Made by a program: the position numbers and the translations under genes. A DNA stretch of 64,000 nt from DATAGZ01 sp036263455 (lineage in GTDB: Bacteria > Pseudomonadota > Alphaproteobacteria > Dongiales > Dongiaceae), in contig DATAGZ010000017.1 in the NCBI GenBank assembly GCA_036263455.1, forward strand, positions 124,001-188,000, read 5' to 3'. The notes below the pieces were generated by a model that made no database searches, was not told where the DNA came from, and was given only the letters and a program-made list of their open reading frames with translations. This document shows, piece by piece, positions 17,715-27,407 of this stretch (within the stretch, counting starts at the first letter, position 1; each line of letters starts with the position of its first letter).

Positions 17715-19688
17715 ATGGCCGATAAAGACGAATTCGAACCCCGATTAGGCAAGCTCCGATCGTGGGGCGGCAAGCGCGGGCAACGCTATTTGCAACAAGC
17801 CCTCCAGGCGGTGGCGCGGGCAGGAGGCTGGCCCAGACACGGGCGCAGCGGCTTCGTCGGCAGCCGTATCGGACGTGGCTCCGCCCCGGGCTCGATCTTG
17901 CGCGACCGACATGGCGCCTTCCGCTCGCGCCGCGTCGTTATCAAAAGCCGCATCATGAAGCTCGGCGAGAAGGGCATGAAGGCGGCAGCGACTCACCTTC
18001 GCTATATCCAGCGCGAAGGGGTCACACGCGAGGGCGGGTCGGGCGAACTCTATAAGGCGACCGAGGATCGCGCCGAGGGCAGGGATTTTCTGAAACGCTG
18101 CAAGGGCGACCGGCATCAATTCCGCTTCATCGTCGCCGCCGAGGATGGGGTCGAATACGAAACGCTCCGCGATCTGACGCGCCGGTTGATGGCGCGTATG
18201 GAAGACGATCTCGATACCAGGCTCGATTGGGTGGCGGTCGATCATCACAATACCGGCCATCCGCATACCCACATCATTCTGCGTGGCAAGGACGATAAGG
18301 GTAAGGATCTGGTCATCGCCCGCACCTATATGGCCCACGGCATGCGCGAGCGGGCCTGTGAGATCGTCACGCTGGATCTAGGGCCGCGTACCGATATCGA
18401 AATCGAAAGCAGGTTACGCGATGAAGTCGGGCAGGAACGGTTCACCGGTCTGGATAAGGAATTGCTGCGCAGGGCTAATGACCAAGGGATCGTTCTGCTG
18501 GGCGAGCCAGTCCAGAATCCCCATACCCGCTTCCAACAGAGCCTCCGCACCGGCCGTCTGCAAAAGCTCAAGCGGTTGGGCTTGGCCGAGGAGCTTTCTC
18601 CGGGCCGTTGGCAGTTGAAGCCGGAATTGGAATCCACCCTGCGCCGGATGGGTGAGCGCGACGACATCATCAAGACGTTGCACAAGGCGATGAGTAAGGA
18701 AAAAATCGAACGTTCGGCTACCGATCAGGTCATTTACGAGCCGAGCGATACCCGTGCCGAACCGATCACCGGCCGGCTGATCGAACGTGGCCTGTCCGAC
18801 GAGATCAATGACCGGCATTATTTGATGGTCGATGGCGTGGATGGCCGGACTCATTATGTCGAGATCGGCATGGAGGAAGCGACCGAGAGCATTTCGACCG
18901 GCGCCATTCTGCATATCTCGCCCAAGAGCATCGAGCCGAGGAAATCTGACCGCACCATTGCCGAGATCGCCGCCGCCCATGGCGGACGCTACAACATTCA
19001 TACCCATATGGATCATGATAAAAATTGCTCTTGGGAATTCGCCCAGACCCATGTGCGTAGGCTAGAGGCAATGCGGCGGGCCGGCTTCGCCACTTGCGAA
19101 CCGGATGGAACCTGGACCATCCCGACCAATCATTTGGAAAAGGCCCGAGCTTATGAACAGAAACAAGCACGACTCCAGCCGGTCATCGTAGAAGTTCTGT
19201 CCAGGGTGAATTTGGATCAGCAGATCGGTGCGGAGGCCGCGACTTGGTTGGATAAGGAATTGGTTGCCGGCAATCCCGCATCGCTGCGCGACAGCGGCTT
19301 CGGCCAGCAGGTGAAGAATGCCCTCGCCCAGCGTCGCCAATGGCTCTTCCAGCAAGGCCTAGCCGAGGAGCAAGAGGGGAAGATCATTTATCGCCGCGAT
19401 ATGCTGACGACCTTGCGCAGTCGCGAGCTTTCCCGTGTGGCAGTGCAATTATCGAAGGAACTGGGTCTGGCCTATACGGAAGCGCCGCGCCAGGGGCGGA
19501 TCGAAGGGACCTATCGCCGTTCCCTTGATCTGACGAGCGGGAAGTTTGCCGTGATCGAGAAAAGCCGTGAATTTACTTTGGTGCCGTGGCGTCCGGTGCT
19601 GGAACGCAATCTCGGCAAGTCGGTCAGCGGCCTCGCGCGCGGCGACGAGATTTCCTGGACCATTGGGCGGCGGGGACTCAGTCGATGA
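17715..19688 (+). CDS. rlxS: VirD2-like relaxase (DUF3363 type)
   Basis: A 657-residue relaxase. The N-terminal nickase domain has HLRYIQREGVTREGG near residue 94 (candidate catalytic tyrosine 96) and the metal-binding histidine triad VDHHNTGHPHTHIILRG near 175-190. The long C-terminal half matches the DUF3363 region (RLIERGLSDEINDRHYLMVD, then ISWTIGRRGLSR at the end). It would nick the origin of transfer and pilot the strand through TraG. The chain is intact. In relatives traG follows directly; here a CBASS operon has been inserted between them. Confidence 0.92.
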   Translation: MADKDEFEPRLGKLRSWGGKRGQRYLQQALQAVARAGGWPRHGRSGFVGSRIGRGSAPGSILRDRHGAFRSRRVVIKSRIMKLGEKGMKAAATHLRYIQREGVTREGGSGELYKATEDRAEGRDFLKRCKGDRHQFRFIVAAEDGVEYETLRDLTRRLMARMEDDLDTRLDWVAVDHHNTGHPHTHIILRGKDDKGKDLVIARTYMAHGMRERACEIVTLDLGPRTDIEIESRLRDEVGQERFTGLDKELLRRANDQGIVLLGEPVQNPHTRFQQSLRTGRLQKLKRLGLAEELSPGRWQLKPELESTLRRMGERDDIIKTLHKAMSKEKIERSATDQVIYEPSDTRAEPITGRLIERGLSDEINDRHYLMVDGVDGRTHYVEIGMEEATESISTGAILHISPKSIEPRKSDRTIAEIAAAHGGRYNIHTHMDHDKNCSWEFAQTHVRRLEAMRRAGFATCEPDGTWTIPTNHLEKARAYEQKQARLQPVIVEVLSRVNLDQQIGAEAATWLDKELVAGNPASLRDSGFGQQVKNALAQRRQWLFQQGLAEEQEGKIIYRRDMLTTLRSRELSRVAVQLSKELGLAYTEAPRQGRIEGTYRRSLDLTSGKFAVIEKSREFTLVPWRPVLERNLGKSVSGLARGDEISWTIGRRGLSR

Positions 19689-19834
19689 TCATCATTAAGC
19701 AAATCCGTGCGGGACATTTTCTTTAGCAAGTTAATTGCATCAACTTTTTGCTCAATCGGCCCGGCCGGTGATGATCCTAAGTTCTCTCATTCTTCACTCC
19801 AGGGAGAGAAAATTCTGGAACTCCATATTCCACT

Positions 19835-21238
19835 CTAACGGCGGCCGAATAAGCGCACGTAGGTGGGTTTATGATGTGGATTACGCTTCGGCGCGGTCAT
19901 CCCCGTAATCTCAACTGGTATCCGGCGCATACCAATAATCTGTCCACGAAAGCGGGCCACGCAATCCATGAAGTGAGTGCCTTTATAGGCCGAATGCTCG
20001 CGCGCAGTGAGGCCACTGCCTGCACTGTGTCCTAGATCATTAATATCTTCTGCCTCATCTCCTTCATTCCTCACCATCCAGTGGATCGTAGCACCCGCCG
20101 GAATTTCCTCGCGATTGGCGATAGTGAACTCGATGTCACAATTCCTTGGGACCGGGCCAATTAAGTTCATACTTTCCCACTTGGCAAACTTGTTGTCTCG
20201 GGAAACCGCTTTTACGTGGACCTCGGGTGTAAAAACGTTCGCTGGTAATGCTGCTCGTTCTGCGATGACGATCTGCTTCAGCTCTTCTTCGTCGGGCATC
20301 GGAAAGAAATGCCCAAATGCATCGCTCCATTTGTCGGCTGCGGTGACAAGATCATTTGCAGAGAGAGCGATCTCAGCGATTTGCCTAAAGTGTCTCAGCT
20401 TCGCCAGAAAGGAATCGAACCTTTCGCCTACTAAGTTACGAGCGAGATTCTCCTTCACCTTGGATGCTGGGTTGAGCACGGTAGGATTCTTTTCGAGACG
20501 CTCAATGATGGTAGAGAGGATAGCAAGTAAGCAATCGTCATCACTCGCCATGTCTTCAGCGGTGAGGGAGCCCGCCGCCTCGCTAGCCAAAACAGTAAGG
20601 AGAATGGATGAGGGGCGATCTGCATCGCCGGGGAATTCCAGACCAGCCCAGATCTTCAGGTACCGAACTTGGCGCCTGATCTTCGCGCGTGCCTGATCAT
20701 CGAACCGATTGCGGAACCACAAATAGATTCGTTTCGGATCGCTGACTTCCCAACCATCGGACGTCGCGAGGGTGCGAATGTCGCTGTCAGAATCGAGATG
20801 GTAGGAGGGTACATCGATATGAAAGTCGCCCGTGAAACGGATGCGCGAACACCTTGATTTTGGGGGCGCGACGACTTCGACAACTCCCTCATCATTGTAG
20901 GCAAGCAAACTCTCTTGAACCATGTTCTTAAGCGCTTGAGGTTCATGGTCTCCATCTTCCGCGTCGCCATCCCACTCAAAGTAGATTCCAAGGTCGATGT
21001 CGTACTCAGCTCCTTTACGAGGTGGCCGTATCTGAGTTCCAAACTTATAGGAGCCTTGTAACCATGTCCGCATGGAGTAGCCACTACGAGCCCGCAGATC
21101 ATCAATCAGATGGTCGGCTATGTCGTTCCAACGTACCTGTTGCTGGTCAAACTGCTCATTCGTTGGGGTAATGCGACGGTGCAGTGTCTGCTTTTCGGGG
21201 TCGTTCGAGCTGAAGAAGAGAGATGATGTTATTCCCAT
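19835..21238 (-). CDS. DncV-like CD-NTase (CBASS second-messenger synthase)
   Basis: A 467-residue cGAS/DncV-like nucleotidyltransferase. GS at 62-63 (LQGSYKFGTQIRPP), the metal-binding pair D80 and D82 (YDIDLGIYF) and the third aspartate D142 (FHIDVPSYHL) are all present, and KIWAGLEF plus RPSSILLTVL match the alpha-helical lobe of Vibrio DncV. Residues about 330 to 460 form a beta-rich tail resembling the AGS-C sensor domain. Such enzymes make cyclic di- or trinucleotides upon phage infection. The start is the ATG that overlaps the capV stop (TAATG), not the longer frame to 21280. The genes sit antisense to the relaxase gene. Confidence 0.9.
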   Translation of the reverse strand: MGITSSLFFSSNDPEKQTLHRRITPTNEQFDQQQVRWNDIADHLIDDLRARSGYSMRTWLQGSYKFGTQIRPPRKGAEYDIDLGIYFEWDGDAEDGDHEPQALKNMVQESLLAYNDEGVVEVVAPPKSRCSRIRFTGDFHIDVPSYHLDSDSDIRTLATSDGWEVSDPKRIYLWFRNRFDDQARAKIRRQVRYLKIWAGLEFPGDADRPSSILLTVLASEAAGSLTAEDMASDDDCLLAILSTIIERLEKNPTVLNPASKVKENLARNLVGERFDSFLAKLRHFRQIAEIALSANDLVTAADKWSDAFGHFFPMPDEEELKQIVIAERAALPANVFTPEVHVKAVSRDNKFAKWESMNLIGPVPRNCDIEFTIANREEIPAGATIHWMVRNEGDEAEDINDLGHSAGSGLTAREHSAYKGTHFMDCVARFRGQIIGMRRIPVEITGMTAPKRNPHHKPTYVRLFGRR

Positions 21239-22239
21239 TACTTTTCCTCGGTATTCGCTTGGGAACCGTAGAAAAAACAAGGAGAGGGGACATCATGGGC
21301 AAGTATATCTCTAAGAAGAGGAGCATTGAGATGAGCCTGTACTGCGCCCGCAGCGACGCCACGAATGGTCTGCTGCGCATTATTCGTTGCTATGTCCAGG
21401 CCCAGGTCTTGCTCCTGATCTTTAGATAAAACGCTGTCAATGCGCAGGTATCGATCCGCTAATTTGTGCTTCGCCATGTAGGCAACGTCCATCTGCTGTG
21501 CAGAGATCATTGTTTGAGCGAGGCGCTGACTCCAGGCGACGATCCCAAGAGATCTGCCATTTACATGTGACATGGAGAACTGGGTAGTTGACGTGCCTAT
21601 GCTGAGTACACGCAGCTCGGTGAGTGGCACGCTGAAGAAGTATTCCGCTTCGTGTATTGCCATAAAATCAGGAGAGTTCGCATATAGTCCGCCATCGGCG
21701 AACAATTCATCTCCAATCTGGGCGATCGGAAAATAAGTAGGAGCGGCAGAAGTGGCCATTGCGACATCCGTAACACGAATTCTGTGGTCGCGTTTGAAGT
21801 CCGGGTGATGGGCGGTCTTAAATAGCTGTGGAGCACCCTTCGTTAAGTTAACCGTCGGAACGATGACGGGATGCTTGAGGTCACCCATAAGCGTATCTGC
21901 TCCGACCACACGCTCGATGGTCTCGCGCAGCGCGACGCCATCATACTTCGGCTTCAGCGCCGATCTTAGTAAGTCAAGTCTTCGCCCCAGTGTGGAAGTA
22001 GGTGCGGCCCGATCAGAGAAGATTCGAGTTCCGTTTTCTTCGAACGCTGCTTTTATCTCCGCAGCTGGTTTTTCATTGGCCAAACCGAGCGCGATAATGC
22101 CTCCTACAGAGGTTCCCGCCAGCAAATCGAAACAGCGCGCTAATGGACGACCGCATTGAGCCTCGAGTTCCGCTAACACAGAGATGGTGTATAGGCCGAG
22201 GAATCCCCCTCCGCTAAGGCTTAAGATTTGAAATGCCAT
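21238..22239 (-). CDS. capV: CapV-type patatin phospholipase (CBASS effector)
   Basis: A 333-residue patatin-like lipase. The glycine-rich oxyanion loop SLSGGGFLGLY is at 7-17, the nucleophile elbow GTSVGG gives Ser44, and ADGGLYANSP gives the catalytic Asp182, so the Ser-Asp dyad is complete. In characterised CBASS, a cyclic nucleotide activates CapV, which then degrades the membrane of the infected cell. It is the first gene of a two-gene operon with the CD-NTase, the minimal type I CBASS layout. No Cap2/Cap3 genes are present. Confidence 0.92.
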   Translation of the reverse strand: MAFQILSLSGGGFLGLYTISVLAELEAQCGRPLARCFDLLAGTSVGGIIALGLANEKPAAEIKAAFEENGTRIFSDRAAPTSTLGRRLDLLRSALKPKYDGVALRETIERVVGADTLMGDLKHPVIVPTVNLTKGAPQLFKTAHHPDFKRDHRIRVTDVAMATSAAPTYFPIAQIGDELFADGGLYANSPDFMAIHEAEYFFSVPLTELRVLSIGTSTTQFSMSHVNGRSLGIVAWSQRLAQTMISAQQMDVAYMAKHKLADRYLRIDSVLSKDQEQDLGLDIATNNAQQTIRGVAAGAVQAHLNAPLLRDILAHDVPSPCFFYGSQANTEEK

Positions 22240-22688
22240 TTATAGTTGAGTAACAGGCTATCGTCTTATCTGCAAGAGCCTACACGATATCGATGGATGC
22301 TTTGTCTACTAGCTAATGTGGCAAGAACTATTCCAGATATATCGGATAAGGTCCGGTCGTCATCTTTGTCCCCCGTTTGCACGCACGCTTTAATAAAGGT
22401 TAAGAATGTTTTTCATGTTCTACATTAGGCCGTATCGTGGTCTAAAATGAGTTCACGTACTTTCCCAATAACCTTTCCGTTAATCGATTAATCTAATACC
22501 GATTAGAGACTTGGATTTTTCTAATTCATCGGCGGACCATTTCTCGCAATTCCTAGCTTCGTAATCGCTCGGGCGGATAGAGCCGTGCATTTCGCGGCCA
22601 TGCCGTAAGGAAGCGTGATTTTCTTTTTTTTCGTTCGGAGCGATTTCTGATTGAGACGCGCAACATGCGTGTCGGAAGGAGATCGCAA
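22240..22688. promoter_or_regulatory. Divergent intergenic region between capV and traG
   Basis: About 450 bases without a supported gene. It must carry the capV promoter on the left and, on the right, the ribosome site GGAAGGAG that sets the traG start. AT-rich tracts near 22380-22510 suggest it came with the CBASS cargo. I see no repeat or hairpin that I would call an insertion boundary. Confidence 0.4.
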
Positions 22689-24689
22689 GTGTCGCCGAAC
22701 AGAATCTATATCGGACAGGTGCTGATCGTCTTCGCCATCGTCATTGGCGGAACATGGACGGCGACGGAATGGGTGGCAGCGCAATTGGATTTTCAGCCGC
22801 GCCTCGGCTTGCCCTGGTTCATCATCATCGGCTGGCCGATTTACTATCCCTGGCAATTGTTCGTCTGGTGGTTCTTCTATGGCGCTTACGCGCCGCATCT
22901 GTTCGACATGGCCGGCGCCATTGCCGCCGGTAGCGCTTTATTCGGCAGTCTGGTGGCCATAGCGGGCTCGGTATGGCGGGCACGGCAATCGAAGCGTGCC
23001 ACCATCTACGGTTCGGCGCGGTGGGCCAGCAATAGCGAGATCGAACGAGCCGGGCTGTTTGAGCAACGCGGCGTCTTTCTCGGTCAACTTCGCCATCATT
23101 ATCTGCGCCATGATGGGCCGGAGCATGTTCTTGCCTTCGCGCCGACCCGGTCTGGTAAGGGTGTCGGTCTGGTCATTCCGACGTTGCTGTCCTGGACCGA
23201 AAGCGCGGTTATCCATGACATTAAAGGCGAAAATTGGCAGCTCACCGCCGGCTGGCGCTCCAAATTTTCTCACTGTCTGTTGTTCAATCCGACCGATGCG
23301 AAAAGTGCGCGGTACAACCCGCTATTGGAAGTGCGCAAAGGGCCGAACGAGGTTCGCGATGCACAGAATATCGCGGACATCCTGGTCGATCCCGAGGGTG
23401 CATTGGAACGGCGCAATCATTGGGAGAAGACAAGCCACGCGCTGCTAGTCGGCACCATCCTGCACGTGCTTTATGCGGAGGAGGAAAAGACCCTGGCACG
23501 GGTAGCGTCTTTCCTCTCCGATCCCAGGCGTGGCTTCGAGCATACCTTGCGCGCGATGATGGCGACCAATCATCTCGGCACAATCGAGCATCCCAAGGTT
23601 CATCCGGTGGTTGCCGAGGCGGCACGGGAGGTCTTGAACAAATCGGACAATGAGCGTTCGGGCGTGCTCTCGACCGCCATGTCGTTTCTGGGTCTTTATC
23701 GCGACCCCAATGTAGCGCTGACCACCTCGGCTTGCGATTGGCGCATCGCCGATCTGGTCGAGGCCGAGCATCCCGTCTCTCTCTATCTGGTCATTCCGCC
23801 GTCCGATATCTCGCGCACTAAGCCGCTGGTGCGTTTGATTCTCAATCAGATCGGAAGACGCCTCACTGAAAGCCTGGAAGGTGATCCCGCGAAGTCGCGC
23901 CGTCACAAGCTTCTCATGATGCTGGACGAGTTTCCGGCCTTGGGAAGGCTCGATTTCTTCGAGACGGCTTTGGCCTTCATGGCGGGCTATGGGATGCGCG
24001 CCTATCTGATCGCGCAATCGCTCAATCAGATCTCCAAAGCCTATGGCGAGAACAATTCTATCCTCGATAATTGCCATGTGCGCATCGCCTTCAGCAGCAA
24101 TGATGAGCGCACCGCCAAACGCATCTCGGATGCCTTGGGCACCGCCACGGAAATCCGGACGCAGAAGAATTATGCCGGCAACCGGCTGGCTCCTTGGCTC
24201 GGGCATGTCATGGTCTCGCGCCAGGAAAGCGCCCGGCCGCTTCTGACCTCCGGCGAAGTGATGCAATTGCCCGCGAGCGACGAACTGGTCCTGGTCTCCG
24301 GCCTGCCGCCGATCCGCGCCAAGAAACTTCGCTATTTCCAGGATGAGAATTTTATCGCGCGGGTCCTGCCAACGCCCATCCTCAAGAGCGATGGCTATGA
24401 AGACCGGCCCGCGTCGCGCCCCGACGATTGGAGCGGGCAAGTGCGGACGATGCACGCCGGACTGGAAGCACTGATCGTGGATGAGCTTGGCGAGAAAAGC
24501 CAAAACGGCGAGGGCGAGAAACAATTGCAGCACGCGCCTGGTCCGCTTGAGCCGGTTCCCAACCTGCCGAACGATCTTGGCATTGTGATCGAGGACGAGG
24601 AGAAGCAGCTTCCGCTTTTTTCGCCGACCTTGACCCGAGCCTATGGCTTGAACGAGGAGCGGCGCGACCCGCCGCTACCGGGCTTCTGA
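22689..24689 (+). CDS. traG: Conjugal transfer coupling protein TraG/VirD4
   Basis: A 666-residue coupling ATPase. Two membrane segments in the first 110 residues (LIVFAIVIGGTW and a second near 85-105) precede Walker A APTRSGKGVG near 152 and Walker B LLMMLDEFPALG near 410. The family motifs YGSARWA and GLYRDPNVA are also present. It links the relaxase-DNA complex to the secretion channel. I place the start at GTG 22689, 8 bases after AGGAG, because the family begins SP(T/N)xIxIGQ; an ATG eight codons earlier overlaps that site. The chain is intact. Confidence 0.93.
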   Translation: MSPNRIYIGQVLIVFAIVIGGTWTATEWVAAQLDFQPRLGLPWFIIIGWPIYYPWQLFVWWFFYGAYAPHLFDMAGAIAAGSALFGSLVAIAGSVWRARQSKRATIYGSARWASNSEIERAGLFEQRGVFLGQLRHHYLRHDGPEHVLAFAPTRSGKGVGLVIPTLLSWTESAVIHDIKGENWQLTAGWRSKFSHCLLFNPTDAKSARYNPLLEVRKGPNEVRDAQNIADILVDPEGALERRNHWEKTSHALLVGTILHVLYAEEEKTLARVASFLSDPRRGFEHTLRAMMATNHLGTIEHPKVHPVVAEAAREVLNKSDNERSGVLSTAMSFLGLYRDPNVALTTSACDWRIADLVEAEHPVSLYLVIPPSDISRTKPLVRLILNQIGRRLTESLEGDPAKSRRHKLLMMLDEFPALGRLDFFETALAFMAGYGMRAYLIAQSLNQISKAYGENNSILDNCHVRIAFSSNDERTAKRISDALGTATEIRTQKNYAGNRLAPWLGHVMVSRQESARPLLTSGEVMQLPASDELVLVSGLPPIRAKKLRYFQDENFIARVLPTPILKSDGYEDRPASRPDDWSGQVRTMHAGLEALIVDELGEKSQNGEGEKQLQHAPGPLEPVPNLPNDLGIVIEDEEKQLPLFSPTLTRAYGLNEERRDPPLPGF

Positions 24690-24700
24690 AGGGGGCGGAT

Positions 24701-25120
24701 ATGAAGATCGAGCATCATATCTATCTCGACGAACAAATCTCCGCCCAGATCGCCAGCCTGTTGGCCAAGCCGGGCACCAACAAATCGGCGCTGTTCGCCA
24801 AGGCATTCAGCGAGTATCTGAGCCGCAATCGCAATAGCGAGATCGAGCCAGTCCTCAAAACACGATTGGACAATAGCAGCCGTGCGCTGGGCCGGATCGA
24901 GCGCGAGCAGCAGGTGCTGATCGAAACCTTGGCGCTTTTCATCCGCTACATGCTGACGGTGATGGCGCCCTTGCCAGCCAGCGAGCAGGCGGCGGCGAAG
25001 GCCCTAGGGCAAGAGCGCTTCAATTACCTGTTCGAGCAGGTCGGGCGGCGCCTCAGTCAAGGCAAGAGCCTGAGTGGCGATGTCTTGGCGCGCCAGCCCC
25101 AAGAGGAGGCGAGGTCATGA
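24701..25120 (+). CDS. CopG-like ribbon-helix-helix protein of the trb operon
   Basis: A 139-residue protein located, as in related ICEs, between traG and trbB. The N-terminus (HHIYLDEQISAQIASLLAKP) has ribbon-helix-helix character, and the rest is helical with a hydrophobic stretch near residue 85 (LIETLALFIRYMLTVMAPLP). Its stop overlaps the trbB start as ATGA. It may regulate the transfer operon; in no member of this small group do I know a tested role. Confidence 0.75.
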   Translation: MKIEHHIYLDEQISAQIASLLAKPGTNKSALFAKAFSEYLSRNRNSEIEPVLKTRLDNSSRALGRIEREQQVLIETLALFIRYMLTVMAPLPASEQAAAKALGQERFNYLFEQVGRRLSQGKSLSGDVLARQPQEEARS

Positions 25121-26073
25121 GCGAGAGCAACAATCGCCGCCGCGCCATGCTCAAGACCGCCTTCGGGAGAGAGATCGCTCTGGCTTTGAACGATCCGGCG
25201 GTGATCGAAATCATGGTCAATCCGGATGGTGCGCTTCGCCTGGACCGGTTGGGCGAAGGGAAGACCGATACCGGCACGCGCATGGAAAGCGCGGAGATCG
25301 AGCGTATCATTCGCTTGGTCGCCAGCCATATGCGCCTTGAGGCGCATGCGCATAACCCGATCATCAGCGCCGAATTGCCGGAAGGCGGCGAGCGGTTCGA
25401 GGGGCTGTTGCCGCCGGTCGCGATGGCGCCATGCTTTTGCATTCGCAAGCCGGCCTCCCGGATTTATCGCCTCAAGGATTATGTCGCCGACGGGATCATG
25501 CATCCGTCGCAAGCCGGCCTGCTGCGCCATGTAGTTCGGGCGCGGCGCAATATTCTGATTGCCGGCGGCACGTCGTCGGGCAAAACCACGCTTGCCAATG
25601 CGTTGCTGGCCGAGATGGCCGAGAGCGACGAACGCATCATCCTCCTGGAGGATACCCGCGAATTGCAATGCGCGGCCCCGGACTGCGTGGCGCTGCGCAC
25701 CAAGCCGGGGATTACGTCGCTTTGTGATCTGGTGCGCTCCACCCTGCGCCTGCGACCTGATCGCATCATTGTCGGTGAGGTGCGCGGACCGGAGGCGCTC
25801 GATTTGCTCAAGGCGTGGAATACCGGCCATCCCGGCGGCATTGCCACCCTCCATGCCAATTCCGCCCAGGCCGCGCTCTACCGCCTCGAACAATTGATTC
25901 AGGAAGCGGTGGTCACGGTGCCACGCCGGCTGATTGCCGAAGCGGTGGATTTCATCGTGTTTATCGCGGGGCGTGGGCTGGCGCGCCGCATCGAAAGTGT
26001 CGTGGAGGTGAGGGGACTCGATGCCGGCGGCGAATACCGCCTCGGCACGCTCACCTCCTTATCCAAACCATGA
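25117..26073 (+). CDS. trbB: TrbB conjugation ATPase (VirB11-like)
   Basis: A 318-residue secretion ATPase of the VirB11/PulE family. The N-terminal domain has MVNPDGALRLDRLGEG. The motor has Walker A AGGTSSGKTTLANAL near 148, the Asp box IILLEDTRELQC, Walker B-like RIIVGEVRGPEAL, and the His box TGHPGGIATLHANSA. It would energise pilus and pore assembly at the inner membrane. The length is normal and no lesion is seen. Confidence 0.93.
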   Translation: MSESNNRRRAMLKTAFGREIALALNDPAVIEIMVNPDGALRLDRLGEGKTDTGTRMESAEIERIIRLVASHMRLEAHAHNPIISAELPEGGERFEGLLPPVAMAPCFCIRKPASRIYRLKDYVADGIMHPSQAGLLRHVVRARRNILIAGGTSSGKTTLANALLAEMAESDERIILLEDTRELQCAAPDCVALRTKPGITSLCDLVRSTLRLRPDRIIVGEVRGPEALDLLKAWNTGHPGGIATLHANSAQAALYRLEQLIQEAVVTVPRRLIAEAVDFIVFIAGRGLARRIESVVEVRGLDAGGEYRLGTLTSLSKP

Positions 26074-26086
26074 ACAGGAGAAGATC

Positions 26087-26395
26087 ATGCGCAAATACTT
26101 TTTCATTTTGACATTACCGTTTTTGGTTGCGATGACGACACCGGTATTCGCGGCCGGCTCGAACATGCCGTGGGAAGCCCCTTTGCAATCGATTCTGGAA
26201 TCGGTGCAGGGGCCGGTGGCGCGCATCATCGCCGTGATCATTATCATCACCACCGGCCTGTCGCTCGCTTTTGGCGATACGTCGGGTGGGTTCCGGCGAT
26301 TGATTCAGATCGTCTTCGGCCTGTCGATTGCGTTCGCGGCCGCTTCGTTCTTTCTGACCTTCTTCTCCTTCGGCGGCGGAGCGCTTGCATCATGA
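26087..26395 (+). CDS. trbC: TrbC conjugal pilin (VirB2-like)
   Basis: A 102-residue pilin precursor. The signal peptide (YFFILTLPFLVAMTTPVFA) ends near residue 22, and two transmembrane helices follow (VARIIAVIIIITTGLSLAFG and IVFGLSIAFAAASFFLTFFS). TrbC pilins are trimmed and cyclised by TraF, whose gene is at 16332. AGGAG lies 8 bases before the ATG. Its stop overlaps trbD as ATGA. Confidence 0.9.
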   Translation: MRKYFFILTLPFLVAMTTPVFAAGSNMPWEAPLQSILESVQGPVARIIAVIIIITTGLSLAFGDTSGGFRRLIQIVFGLSIAFAAASFFLTFFSFGGGALAS

Positions 26396-26655
26396 GCGCG
26401 CATCTGCCCGGCTTCGAGATTGCGCTGCACCGTTCGCTGACCGAGCCGATCCTTCTGGCCGGCGCGCCGCGCACCATCGCCATCGTCAATGGCACTGTGG
26501 CGGCAGCCCTTGGCCTCGGTCTGCGCCTGTGGCTTGCCGGTCTGGTCGTGGCCATCGTCGGTCATGCCATCGCGGTCTGGCTAACGCAACGCGATCCGCA
26601 ATTCACCATCGTGCTCGGCCGGCATTTGCGGCAGAAGGCGCATCTTTCATGTTGA
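26392..26655 (+). CDS. trbD: TrbD (VirB3-like) inner-membrane protein
   Basis: An 87-residue protein. The N-terminal FEIALHRSLTEPILLAGAPR is the VirB3/TrbD signature, followed by one long hydrophobic hairpin region and a C-terminal AVWLTQRDPQFTIVLGRHLR. VirB3-type proteins bind the pore and the TrbE ATPase. It overlaps trbC by 4 bases and trbE by 7 bases, so the order trbC-trbD-trbE is the usual one. Confidence 0.9.
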   Translation: MSAHLPGFEIALHRSLTEPILLAGAPRTIAIVNGTVAAALGLGLRLWLAGLVVAIVGHAIAVWLTQRDPQFTIVLGRHLRQKAHLSC

Positions 26656-27407
26656 ACCTCGCCGAATATCGCCGCGCGTCGAGCCTGTTGGCGGATCATC
26701 TGCCTTGGGCGGCCCTGATCGCGCCCGGCGTGGTGCTGAATAAGGACGGGTCGTTTCAGCGGAGTTTTCGCCTGCGCGGGCCGGATCTGGAGAGCGCCAC
26801 CGAAGCCGAGCTGATTGCCATCTGCGCGCGCCTCAATAACGCCTTGAAGCGTTTCGGGTCCGGCTGGGCTTTGTTCTTCGAGGCCGAGCGGCGACCGGCA
26901 TTGAATTATCCCCAATCCTCCTTTCCCGATCCGGTTTCGCAAATGGTGGATTCCGAACGCCGCGCCGGGTTCGAGGCGGAAGGCGCGCATTTCGAGAGCA
27001 TCTATTATCTGACCTTGCTTTATTTGCTGCCCTCCGACCGGACGGCCAGAAGCGAGCGGCTGCTACTGGAAAGCGCCGAAGAAGTCACCGATTACCGCGA
27101 GCATTTGAATGCTTTCATCGCCGAGACCGACCGGGCCTTCGATCTGTTGCATGGCGCCCTGCCGGAATTGCAGCCGCTGGACGATGGCGAGACGCTGACC
27201 TACCTGCACGGCACCATCTCGACCAGACAGCATCCCATCGCCGTTCCGGAAACCCCTTTCTATCTCGACGCCATCCTCCCCGACGAGCCTTTAACCGGCG
27301 GGTTGGAGCCAATGCTGGGCGATTGTCATTTAAGAACCATCACCCTTCTCGGCTTCCCGAATAGCAGCCGAAGCCACAGATTGGCGCGCCCCTTCCTGGC
27401 GATTTAG
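26649..27407 (+). pseudogene. trbE: TrbE (VirB4-like) ATPase, C-terminally truncated
   Basis: Only the first roughly 238 residues of TrbE remain, from LNLAEYRRASSLLADHLPWA to the conserved LLGFPNSSR. The ORF then reads 12 unrelated codons into trbI sequence in the wrong frame and stops at 27407. Complete TrbE proteins are a little over 800 residues and carry the Walker motifs in the missing part. The break point is near 27360. Without this ATPase the secretion channel cannot work. Confidence 0.88.

Noticed and set aside
23445..24533. Open frame of 362 codons on the minus strand
   Set aside because: Antisense shadow of traG.
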